Assembly (NCBI RefSeq): GCF_026967805.1
Contig: NZ_JAPVBG010000001.1
Span: 310,001-374,000, forward strand
Source: Blastococcus sp. VKM Ac-2987
GTDB lineage: Bacteria > Actinomycetota > Actinomycetes > Mycobacteriales > Geodermatophilaceae
Length of the DNA stretch: 64,000 nt
Direction of reading: 5' to 3'
The translations under genes and the position numbers were made by a program. The notes under the pieces are model-generated. The model ran no database searches and was not told where the DNA came from. It saw nothing but the letters and a program-made list of their open reading frames with translations. How positions within the stretch are numbered: the first letter of the stretch is position 1; each line of letters opens with the position of its first letter. Below are positions 1 to 6,805 of the stretch, piece by piece.

Positions 1-1
1 G

Positions 2-256
2 GCCACCCGGCTGGCCGAGCGGCTCCGGGTGGCCGTGACCCGGGGTCGCGCGTGCGACGGGCACGCGGTGACCGCCTCGGTCGGCCTCGCCGTCGCCCGG
101 CCGGTGGACGGCGAGGACCCGGTCGCCGCGCTGTGGCGGCTCTTCGACCGCGCCGACGCCGCCATGTACGTGGCCAAGCGCCGGGGCCGGGACCGGGTGG
201 CCACCGCGGCCGCGCCCCGCGCCCGCACCCCGCAGCCCGAGGAGACCCCGACGTAG
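2..256 (+). CDS. GGDEF-domain protein, C-terminal fragment (gene starts before the window)
   Basis: Only the last 84 residues are present. They match the C-terminal half of a GGDEF (diguanylate cyclase) fold: the TASVGLA strand, then a helix, then the D-AAMY-AKRRGRDRV segment that closes nearly every GGDEF domain. The catalytic GGDEF motif itself would lie upstream, outside the window, so activity cannot be judged. A short Pro/Ala/Arg tail of about 15 residues follows the domain. The next gene begins 84 bases downstream on the same strand. A second, complete GGDEF gene lies at the other end of the window (62676-63812). Confidence 0.85.
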   Translation, partial: ATRLAERLRVAVTRGRACDGHAVTASVGLAVARPVDGEDPVAALWRLFDRADAAMYVAKRRGRDRVATAAAPRARTPQPEETPT

Positions 257-340
257 GCGTTGTCGCACGGCCGGGGGACGTTCCGCCGGGTGCGGCGCTC
301 TCGACCGGTGCATCGGGCGGTTCTCTGCTTCGCTAGGGCC

Positions 341-1663
341 ATGTCGCTCGTCGCGCCTGATCCGACGCGGACGGTGCCGCTGCCCCTGCGCGATCAGGCG
401 GACGTGCGCGACCGGTGGCTCACCCAGCGCCTGCTCGACGTGCTGCCCGGCCTCATGGACCGGGCCGGCATCGACCTGTGGATCGTCGTGGGCCGCGAGT
501 ACAACGAGGACCCGGTCCTCGCGACGCTGCTGCCGGCCACCTGGCTGTCCGCCCGGCGCCGCACCATCCTGCTGCTGCACCGCAGCGACGACGGCGTGAC
601 CCCCGCCGCCGTCTCGCGCTACCCGGTCGGCCAGTTCCTCCCGGCCTGGACCGGCGACACCGGCGACACGGGCGACACCGCGGACGCCGGCGAGCGCGCC
701 CAGTGGGCCGAGGTCCGCCGGTTCGTGGAGCAGGCCGGGCCCCGGCGGATCGGGATCGACGTCTCCGAGCACTTCGCTCTCGGGGACGGGCTGTCGCACA
801 CCGAGCACCGGCTGCTCACCGAGGCGCTCGGGCCCTACGCCGACCGGCTGGTGTCGGCCGAGCAGCTGGCGGTCGGCTGGCTGGAGACGCGGCTGCCCGA
901 GGAGATCGCGGCGCTGCGCGCGATGAACCGGCTGGCCCACGAGGTCATCGCCGAGGCGTTCTCCCCCGTCGTCGTCACGGTCGGGACGACGACGGCGCTG
1001 GACGTGGCCTGGTGGATCCGGCAGCGCTTCCACGACCTCGGGGTCGAGCCGTGGTTCCAGCCCTCGGTGCTCCTGCAGCGGGCCGGGGTACCGCTGGTCG
1101 AGGACCGGGGCACCCTGCTGCCCGCCGTCCCGTACGACGCGGTGGTCCGCCCCGGTGACCTGCTGCACTGCGACGTCGGCCTGAGCAGCCTGGGCCTGCG
1201 GACCGACACCCAGCGCAACGCCTACGTCCTGCGCCCCGGGGAGACGGCGGCACCGGCGGGGCTGCGCGCGGCGCTCGCTGCGGCGAACCGGATGCAGGAG
1301 CTGACCGCGGCGGCCCTGGTGCCGGGCCGGACGGGCAACGAGGTCCTGTCGGTGGCCCGCGCCGCCGCAGCCGCCGAAGGCATCGACGGCGACGTGTACT
1401 CGCACCCGATCGGCTACCACGGGCACGGCGCCGGTCCGGCCATCGGCCAGTGGGACCAGCAGGAGGGCGTGCCGGGTGCCGGGGACCACCCGGTGCACGC
1501 GGACACCGCCTACGCGCTGGAACTCGCGGTGCGCCGGCCGGTACCCGAGTGGGACGACCAGTGCGTGCGGCTCGGGCTCGAGGAGGGCGTCGCGCTGACC
1601 GCGGCCGGCCTCGAGTACCTCGACGGCCGGCAGACCGAGTTCATCCTCCTGCCGGCCGGCTGA
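341..1663 (+). CDS. M24 family metallopeptidase (Xaa-Pro aminopeptidase-like)
   Basis: A 440-residue protein with a creatinase-like N-terminal domain (about residues 20-200) and a pita-bread M24 metallopeptidase domain. The dinuclear metal ligands can be picked out: Asp278 in HCDVGL, Asp289 in RTDTQRN, a His in YHGHGAG (His360 or His362), and Glu residues in ALELAV and GLEEGVALT. Family knowledge: M24 enzymes use two Mn or Co ions to cleave N-terminal Xaa-Pro or related bonds. The ATG at 341 is chosen because the 27 residues upstream in the same frame are Arg-rich with no family-like content. A three-copy Gly-Asp-Thr repeat (about 653-679) sits in a loop of the N-terminal domain. Substrate unknown; it could be an ectoine hydrolase-like or aminopeptidase P-like member. 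Confidence 0.85.
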   Translation: MSLVAPDPTRTVPLPLRDQADVRDRWLTQRLLDVLPGLMDRAGIDLWIVVGREYNEDPVLATLLPATWLSARRRTILLLHRSDDGVTPAAVSRYPVGQFLPAWTGDTGDTGDTADAGERAQWAEVRRFVEQAGPRRIGIDVSEHFALGDGLSHTEHRLLTEALGPYADRLVSAEQLAVGWLETRLPEEIAALRAMNRLAHEVIAEAFSPVVVTVGTTTALDVAWWIRQRFHDLGVEPWFQPSVLLQRAGVPLVEDRGTLLPAVPYDAVVRPGDLLHCDVGLSSLGLRTDTQRNAYVLRPGETAAPAGLRAALAAANRMQELTAAALVPGRTGNEVLSVARAAAAAEGIDGDVYSHPIGYHGHGAGPAIGQWDQQEGVPGAGDHPVHADTAYALELAVRRPVPEWDDQCVRLGLEEGVALTAAGLEYLDGRQTEFILLPAG

Positions 1664-1680
1664 GCGTGCCCCGGGACGCG

Positions 1681-1719
1681 CGCCCGGGCCGACCTCGGCA
1701 GGGGTAGCGGCCCCGGGCG
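1681..1719. terminator. Possible bidirectional terminator hairpin
   Basis: GC-rich inverted repeat between the convergent M24 peptidase and ChaB-like genes: arms 1681-1690 and 1709-1719 pair over 10 bp with one bulged base and an 18-base loop. There is no U-tract, as is usual in this GC-rich genome. Confidence 0.35.
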
Positions 1720-1731
1720 TCGCGGCGCCGG

Positions 1732-2160
1732 CTACTTCTTGCGTGCAGCGGCGGTCTTCTTGTCGTTCGCCTTCTGGATGGCGGCGACCAGTTCCTTCTT
1801 GCCCATCGTCGAGCGGCCGGAGATGTCGAGCTTCTTGGCCACGTCGTAGAGGTGGGACTTGGAGGCGTTGGCGTTCACGCCGCCCTTGGTCTCCTTGCCG
1901 GTGCCACGGCCACCCGCGGCCTGGGCGTCGGAGGGCCCCTTCTTGCCACCGGGCTTCTTCTCCCAGTGGTCACCGACCTTCTCGAAGCTGTGCTTCACCG
2001 CGGCCCACGCCGTCCGGTTGGCGCGCTCCTCGTCGTCGTACTCCTCGACCGCGGAGTCGTAGGCCTTCGTGAAGGTGCGCTGCGCCTTCTTGGGCGAACG
2101 CCGCAGCGTGCTGGGCAGCTCCGACTGCTTGGCCGAGCCGTTCTTCGCCGTCTTCGGCAT
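1732..2160 (-). CDS. ChaB-family protein with Rho-N/SAP-like C-terminal domain
   Basis: A 142-residue, Lys-rich, basic protein. Residues 14-65 look like the ChaB fold (LPSTLRRSPKKAQRTFTKAY... then AWAAVKHSFEKVGDHWEKK), named after a putative regulator of E. coli ChaA cation transport. Residues about 103-135 (SKSHLYDVAKKLDISGRSTM then KKELVAAI) resemble the Rho termination factor N-terminal/SAP-like helical module. The two are joined by a Gly/Lys-rich linker, and a Lys/Ala tail ends the protein. Such small fusions are common in soil actinobacteria with no settled role; nucleic-acid binding is an inference from the SAP-like part and the charge. It is transcribed like the stress-type operon upstream but is separated from it by 112 bases. 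Confidence 0.8.
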   Translation of the reverse strand: MPKTAKNGSAKQSELPSTLRRSPKKAQRTFTKAYDSAVEEYDDEERANRTAWAAVKHSFEKVGDHWEKKPGGKKGPSDAQAAGGRGTGKETKGGVNANASKSHLYDVAKKLDISGRSTMGKKELVAAIQKANDKKTAAARKK

Positions 2161-2272
2161 GATCGCTCCTCTCGTGGACTCCGGCGGCCCTACCCGGATC
2201 GGCGGAGATGATCACATCAGGGAGGCGGCGACCGGCGCTCCGACCAGCACCGGGCCCTGCGGAGCCCGGTGG

Positions 2273-2656
2273 TCAGCTCTCCAGGTACCGGGTCCAGTGC
2301 GCGCGCTCGGAGTCGGTCATCGCCCGGCTGGCGTTCGCCGCGAAGTCGAAGACCACGAGGACGGCGTCGGCGCGGATGGCCACCTCGCCGTCCTGCGCCA
2401 GCTCCTGCCGCAACGTGAAGGACTTCGTGCCCAGCCGGGTGACCCAGCTCCGCACGCAGAGCTCCTCACCGACGCGGTAGTAGAGCTGGCGCAGGTAGTC
2501 GACCTCGAGGCGGGCCAGGATCAGCCCGCCGCCGGCGTGGTCGTCGCCCAGCGCAAGCCGCGCGTCCTCCAGGAGGCTCAGCGCCCGCGCGTGGTTGACG
2601 TGGCCCAGCATGTCGGGGTCCGACCAGCGCAGCCGGACCGGGTGCTCGTGACGCAC
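2273..2656 (-). CDS. Acyl-CoA thioesterase, hotdog fold (4HBT)
   Basis: A 127-residue single-domain hotdog protein. The N-terminal RLRWSDPDMLGHVNHARAL is the 4HBT signature, with Asp and Asn-His in the usual active-site positions; LEVDYLRQLYYRVGEEL and the SFTLRQEL strand follow. Family members hydrolyse acyl-CoA or acyl-ACP thioesters (4-hydroxybenzoyl-CoA thioesterase/YbgC group). The GTG at 2656 is chosen because it begins one base after the stop of the preceding gene and gives the family's normal length; another GTG at 2698 would add 14 residues overlapping that gene. Last gene of a four-gene minus-strand operon. Confidence 0.85.
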   Translation of the reverse strand: MRHEHPVRLRWSDPDMLGHVNHARALSLLEDARLALGDDHAGGGLILARLEVDYLRQLYYRVGEELCVRSWVTRLGTKSFTLRQELAQDGEVAIRADAVLVVFDFAANASRAMTDSERAHWTRYLES

Positions 2657-2657
2657 G

Positions 2658-2888
2658 TCAGGGCTGGTCCGCGGTCTCGGCGGACTCCCGGTGCGCACCC
2701 TGGGCGTCGTCGGCGTCGGGGTGCACGGTCCGCTCCTCCGACTCGGCGAGGATCACCTCGGCGGCGACCTCCTCCATGCCGCTGCCCTTCAGCCCGGCCT
2801 CCTCCGGGAGCAGGTGGGACCGCGTCTCGATGTTCTCCTCGGTGACGTTGTCCAGCGCCTCGGCGCTGGGCTTCTTCTGCGTGGTCAC
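2658..2888 (-). CDS. Small acidic protein of unknown function
   Basis: 76 residues, strongly acidic (many Glu/Asp), with no predicted membrane segment or cysteine; probably disordered in its second half. I do not recognise a family. It is believed real because it is packed between two recognisable genes: its GTG start lies one base after the stop of the DUF2795 gene, and the thioesterase start lies one base after its own stop. The codon use is normal for the genome. Its operon partners suggest a role in stress or stationary phase (inference only). Confidence 0.6.
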   Translation of the reverse strand: MTTQKKPSAEALDNVTEENIETRSHLLPEEAGLKGSGMEEVAAEVILAESEERTVHPDADDAQGAHRESAETADQP

Positions 2889-2889
2889 C

Positions 2890-3147
2890 TCAGAACCGCT
2901 GCTGCTCGGTGCCCAGGCCGAGCGCGTCGGCGACCTCCTGGACGTTTCTGAACTGCTGACCGGCCGGCAGCCGGCGCAGGTCAGAGAGCACCCGGTCGGG
3001 GGCGGTGCCCTCCTGTGCCTTGGCGATCAGCGCGTCGCGGTCGGCCGGCCAGACCTCCTTGCCGAGGGACTCGGCGAGCGCGGCGCGACGCTCGATGTCG
3101 CCCGGGTCGGTGCCGGGGCTGGTGGCGGGCTGGTGCGGGTCGCTCAC
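2890..3147 (-). CDS. DUF2795 domain protein
   Basis: An 85-residue protein whose residues 30-80 (VWPADRDALIAKAQEG, then APDRVLSDLRRLP, then F-NVQEVADALG) match the DUF2795 pattern, a small helical domain common in actinobacteria and often next to stress proteins. The start is the GTG at 3147, because an excellent ribosome binding site, AAGGAG, lies 9 bases upstream; the same frame stays open to 3270 but that extension overlaps the preceding gene and has no family content. It lies 34 bases after the Rv2629-like gene and is directly followed by the small acidic gene. Confidence 0.8.
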   Translation of the reverse strand: MSDPHQPATSPGTDPGDIERRAALAESLGKEVWPADRDALIAKAQEGTAPDRVLSDLRRLPAGQQFRNVQEVADALGLGTEQQRF

Positions 3148-3181
3148 GGGTTCGTTCTCCTTCGGGTTTTCGGGCGGGAGG

Positions 3182-4309
3182 TCAGGACGGCGTGGAGGCG
3201 TCGGTGTAGCGGAGGACCGCGGCGACGGGCTCGTCACCGGGGAGCGCGGCGGCCGGGACGACGAGCACACCGGCGGCGCTGGCCACCGCGGCGGCCAGCA
3301 GCGCGGACCCGGCGGGGCGGACCTCGCCGTGGGTGCCGAGAGCGTCCATGTCCTGCTGCTTGACGCCGAGCTCCAGCGGGCTGCCGCCGACGAGCAGCGT
3401 GGCGTCGTCCCCCAGGGCGTCGGTGACCACCAGCGTCTCGACCTGCCCCTTGCGCAGCGCCTCGACCACTGCAGCGGTGCCGGTGACGGACAGCCCGTGC
3501 GCGGCGGCGCCCTGGACCTTCTCGACGACGTCGGCGATGTCGCGGGCCTCGTGCTCGGCGATCAGCTCGGCGGTGCGCCGCTGGATCGGCTCGCGGTCGG
3601 CACCGGCGGCCCGGCCACCCTCCTCCATCGACACGACGAGGTCCGACCACGCAGCGGGTGCCGTGTCACCGAAGATCTGCCGGGCGCGCACGTCGCCGGC
3701 GACCAGGACGAACCGGATCGGCAGCCGGCGGGTCAGGGAGTCGACCTCGTCGGCGACCCGGCCGGCGTTCTCCTCCCACTGGTTCTCGGCGGTGTGCATG
3801 TAGGTGTTGTGCGCCCAGCCGCCGACCTTGACCTTGCGCATGTGGAAGTCGTCGCCCTCCACCTGCTGCTCCTGGTCGGGCCGGCTGGGCAGGCCCGCCG
3901 TGGTGATGTCCGCGCCGACGCGGTCGGCGACGACCACCACGTGCGGCACCCGGCCGGCGAGCTGCTGGAGCACCGGGACGAGATCCGGGTGCGGCGACCA
4001 CGCCGCCGACTCGCGGGCGGGGCGGTCGGCCAGCGCCTCGTCCAGGACCACGGAGCCGTCGGCGGCGACGACGAGGGCGCGGCCCTTGAGCGTGCCGGCC
4101 TCGCCACCCTCGTTGCCCTCGAGCAGCCGGGCGCGCACGGCCTCGGTCACGACCTCGGGGGCGCCCTGCTCGGTCAGCTGCCCGGTCAGCGCGCGCACCC
4201 GCAGCTCCAGCTCCGCGTCGGCGCTCTCGGTGGTGTGCGTGACGTCGGCGCACACCGTGGCGTAGGGCCCTGCGGCGGCGAACACCGGCTCCAGGAAGGA
4301 CACGTCCAT
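3182..4309 (-). CDS. Rv2629/Balon-type ribosome hibernation factor (baeRF family)
   Basis: 375 residues matching the Rv2629 family, a bacterial branch of the archaeo-eukaryotic release factor fold (eRF1/Pelota-like, baeRF). Visible parts: an N-terminal domain opening LEPVFAAAGPYATVCADVTH; a central region with FHMRKVKVGGWAHNTYMH; RFVLVAGDVRARQIF; and a C-terminal segment with ELIAEHEARDIADVVEKVQG, then ALRKGQVETLVVTDAL, the release-factor-like domain 3. Established knowledge: Balon from Psychrobacter and its mycobacterial homologues bind the ribosomal A site during stress, and Rv2629 belongs to the dormancy-linked set. No GGQ-type catalytic loop is seen, as expected for a hibernation factor. 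First gene of the operon; a GAGGAG stretch precedes the ATG by about 13 bases. Confidence 0.8.
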   Translation of the reverse strand: MDVSFLEPVFAAAGPYATVCADVTHTTESADAELELRVRALTGQLTEQGAPEVVTEAVRARLLEGNEGGEAGTLKGRALVVAADGSVVLDEALADRPARESAAWSPHPDLVPVLQQLAGRVPHVVVVADRVGADITTAGLPSRPDQEQQVEGDDFHMRKVKVGGWAHNTYMHTAENQWEENAGRVADEVDSLTRRLPIRFVLVAGDVRARQIFGDTAPAAWSDLVVSMEEGGRAAGADREPIQRRTAELIAEHEARDIADVVEKVQGAAAHGLSVTGTAAVVEALRKGQVETLVVTDALGDDATLLVGGSPLELGVKQQDMDALGTHGEVRPAGSALLAAAVASAAGVLVVPAAALPGDEPVAAVLRYTDASTPS

Positions 4310-4483
4310 GACGACGGGACAACTCCTCGATCGATCGGGGGTGGTAGTCGGTCACGGGGCCGCAGCTGCTCGCGAACCCCTCGTCGCCGCCTACCCACCG
4401 ACCGTCCCCTCACACCCGGTGTCGGATCCCAGGCGGCCGGGTAGGCGGCTCCCCGACCCGAGAACCAGTCGAGAGGACGAGCG

Positions 4484-4819
4484 ATGACCGTGCGCGACGA
4501 TCTGCCGCTGCCCGACTACGACCACCTGCCCGTCGGTTCGCTGACGTCCCGGATCCGCACCCTCGGGTCCGACGACCTCAAGACGTTGCTCGAGTACGAG
4601 CGCTCCCACGCCAACCGCATGCAGGTGGTGTCCGCCATGGAGCACCGGCTGAACGGGCTCGCCGAGGGCGCCGCGCCCTCCGGTGGCGACCCGGCCGCAC
4701 CGGCCCCGGAGGCGCCTCCGGAGCCGTCGGGCGGCTCCAAGGTCTCCGAGGCCACGACGGGCCCGAAGATGAACCCGCCCTCGCAGGGCGACCCGACCAA
4801 CCCCGCCCAGCCCCGCTGA
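4484..4819 (+). CDS. Short conserved actinobacterial protein (DUF8129-like)
   Basis: 111 residues. The first 55 (LPLPDYDHLPVGSLTSRIRT, then LLEYERSHANRMQVV and MEHRL) form a short helical module seen in many actinobacterial proteins of unknown function, which I recall as DUF8129; the remainder is a Pro/Ala/Gly-rich, probably disordered tail. AGAGGACGAG lies just upstream of the ATG. It is single, divergent from the hibernation-factor operon and convergent with the Tad locus. No enzymatic motif. Confidence 0.65.
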   Translation: MTVRDDLPLPDYDHLPVGSLTSRIRTLGSDDLKTLLEYERSHANRMQVVSAMEHRLNGLAEGAAPSGGDPAAPAPEAPPEPSGGSKVSEATTGPKMNPPSQGDPTNPAQPR

Positions 4820-4857
4820 CCGGCTGACCGGCTGACGGAACTCGGGCCGGCCGGTGC

Positions 4858-4919
4858 AGGCATAGGAAGCTTTGCCTACGGATCAGCAGGTCAATCCGTA
4901 GGCAAAGCCTCCTATGCCT
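4858..4919. terminator. Long near-perfect palindrome between convergent genes
   Basis: Two 26-base arms (4858-4883 and 4894-4919) are exact reverse complements except for one base, around a 10-base loop. It lies between a plus-strand gene and the 3' end of the Tad operon, where a bidirectional terminator is expected. It is odd in two ways: the arms are far less GC-rich than the surroundings, and they are longer than a terminator needs. It may be a repeat element instead of, or as well as, a terminator. Confidence 0.6.
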
Positions 4920-4964
4920 GGGGTGCGCGGGAGGAGGTCGGCCGCGCCTGGGACGCCGATGTGC

Positions 4965-5864
4965 TCAGCCGCTGAAGGCCTCGGCGATGTCCATGACCGC
5001 AGGACCGAGCAGGACGATGAACAGCGTCGGCAGGATGCAGAGGATCAGCGGGAAGATCACCTTGACGGGGATCTGCATGGCCTTCTCCTCCGCCCGCTGA
5101 CGGCGCTTGAGCCGCATCTCCTGTGCCTGGGTGCGCAGCACGTCGGCGATCGAGACGCCGTACTGGTCCGCCTGCACGACCGCCCGGATGAAGCGGCGGA
5201 GGTCGGTGACGCCGGTCCGCTCGGCGAGCGCCAGGTAGGCGTCGCGGCGCGGCTGGCCGACGGCGATGTCCTGCAGCGTGCGCACGAGCTCCTCGGCGAG
5301 CGGGCCCTTGCCGTTGCTCCCGGCCCGCGCCATGGCCGACTCGAAGCCGAGCCCGGCCTCCACCGCGATGGTCATCTGGTCCAGGGTGTCGGCGAGCTCG
5401 AGGGCGATGGCCTCCTGCCGCTCCTGCCCGCGGCTGTGGAGCAGCAGCTCCGGGAGGAAGTAGGCGACGACGGTCGCCACCACCGCGACCAGCACGGTGA
5501 GCACGCCGGGCCGGGACGTGGCCAGGAGCAGCCCGAGCACCCCGGCGACCGTTCCCAGCACGAGCTTGGCCGCCACCAGCCTGGGCACCGGCCACTCCGC
5601 CGGACGGCCGGCGGTGCCGGCGAGGCGGTTGAGCCGGGCGACCGTGCCCCGGGGGGTCAGGCCGCGGGCCATGCGGGTGAGCAGGCCCGGTCCGGAGCTC
5701 ACCGCCGCGGCGGCCCCGTCGGTCGGCGTGAGCCCGCGCACCAGGTTGTCGCGCGCCTGGACCGCCGCGGCGGAGGGTCGGGCGAGCAGCGACCAGCCGA
5801 GCACCGGGACGGCGGCGCAGACCGCGACCGCGGCCAGCAGGACGGAGAGGGGCACGGTGCTCAT
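4965..5864 (-). CDS. tadC: TadC, inner-membrane platform protein of the Tad pilus
   Basis: 299 residues of the type II secretion F (GspF/TadC) family. N-terminal TM helix (about 3-25), a pair of TM segments near residues 100-145, the T2SSF helical domain (ALELADTLDQMTIAVEAGLG, ... ELVRTLQDIAVGQPRRDA) and a C-terminal TM (VIFPLILCILPTLFIVLLGP). TadB and TadC together form the membrane base on which the CpaF ATPase drives pilus assembly. The ATG at 5864 overlaps the tadB stop codon by one base. Last gene of the Tad operon. Confidence 0.88.
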   Translation of the reverse strand: MSTVPLSVLLAAVAVCAAVPVLGWSLLARPSAAAVQARDNLVRGLTPTDGAAAAVSSGPGLLTRMARGLTPRGTVARLNRLAGTAGRPAEWPVPRLVAAKLVLGTVAGVLGLLLATSRPGVLTVLVAVVATVVAYFLPELLLHSRGQERQEAIALELADTLDQMTIAVEAGLGFESAMARAGSNGKGPLAEELVRTLQDIAVGQPRRDAYLALAERTGVTDLRRFIRAVVQADQYGVSIADVLRTQAQEMRLKRRQRAEEKAMQIPVKVIFPLILCILPTLFIVLLGPAVMDIAEAFSG

Positions 5865-6805
5865 CAGAACCTGATCGCCACGGTCTTCTTGAGCCACAGG
5901 CCCCCGGCCACCAGCATCACGGCCGCCGCACCGAGCATCCCGTAGCCGACGAGGCTCTCGGTGAACTTCGCGAGGTAGCCGGGGTTGCTCACCGAGATGA
6001 ACCCCGTGACGCCGAAGGGCAGCGCCATCAGCACGACGGCGGAGAGCTTGCCCTCGGCGGAGAGCGCCTTGACCTGCCGGCGGATGGCGTTGCGCTCGCG
6101 GATCGTGTTGCCGACGGCGTCGAGCACCTCGGCGAGGTTGCCCCCGACCTCGCGGTGGATGGCGATGGCCTGGGCGACCCAGGTGAAGTCGTCGCTGCCC
6201 ATCCGCGCGGCCACCTCGTCGAGGGCGTCGCTGAGGTCGCGGCCGACGCGGGTCTCGTTGATGATCCGCGCGAACTCCTCGGAGGTCGGCGCCTCGGCCT
6301 CGCGGGACACCGAGTCGACCGCCCGCAGCAGGCTGTGCCCGGCGCGGAGGCTGCTTGCCATCAGCTGCAGCGAGTCGTCGAGCTGGTCGGCGAACGCGGC
6401 CTGCCGGCGCCCCGCGCGGAAGCCCAGCAGCAGCTTGGCGCCGAGCGGGACCCCCACGAGCGCCGGCACCGCGAGCAGCGGACCACCGACGAGCGCGCCG
6501 GTGAGCGCGGCGACCACCGTGGTCAGCCCGACGGCGAGGACGAAGTTCGGCAGCGTCGTCGACATGCCGGCCCGTTCCAGGGCGGCGGCGCCGGCGGCCA
6601 GCCGGCCCCGCTTGAGCAGCACCTTCTCCACCGCGGCCCCCGCGGCCGCCCCGGCACCGGCCAGCGCGGAGGACGGCGGCGCCACGGAGGGGTCCAGCCG
6701 GGAGAGCGCGACCCGCGGCGGCCCGGCCGGGAGGACGGCGAGGGCGAGGACCAGCAGGGCCGCGGCGATCGCCCCGACGCCGACGACGAGGAGGACCGGG
6801 GTCAT
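5864..6805 (-). CDS. tadB: TadB, inner-membrane platform protein of the Tad pilus
   Basis: 313 residues, T2SSF family. N-terminal TM (LLVVGVGAIAAALLVLALAVL), an Ala-rich linker, paired TM helices (LAVGLTTVVAALTGALVGGP, then LLAVPALVGVPLGAKLLLGF), the soluble helical domain (QLDDSLQLMASSLRAGHSLL, ... FTWVAQAIAIHREVGGNLAE) and two C-terminal TMs. The 4-base overlap with the end of cpaF (ATG at 6805, cpaF stop at 6802) indicates translational coupling. Partner of TadC in the pilus platform. Confidence 0.88.
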   Translation of the reverse strand: MTPVLLVVGVGAIAAALLVLALAVLPAGPPRVALSRLDPSVAPPSSALAGAGAAAGAAVEKVLLKRGRLAAGAAALERAGMSTTLPNFVLAVGLTTVVAALTGALVGGPLLAVPALVGVPLGAKLLLGFRAGRRQAAFADQLDDSLQLMASSLRAGHSLLRAVDSVSREAEAPTSEEFARIINETRVGRDLSDALDEVAARMGSDDFTWVAQAIAIHREVGGNLAEVLDAVGNTIRERNAIRRQVKALSAEGKLSAVVLMALPFGVTGFISVSNPGYLAKFTESLVGYGMLGAAAVMLVAGGLWLKKTVAIRF

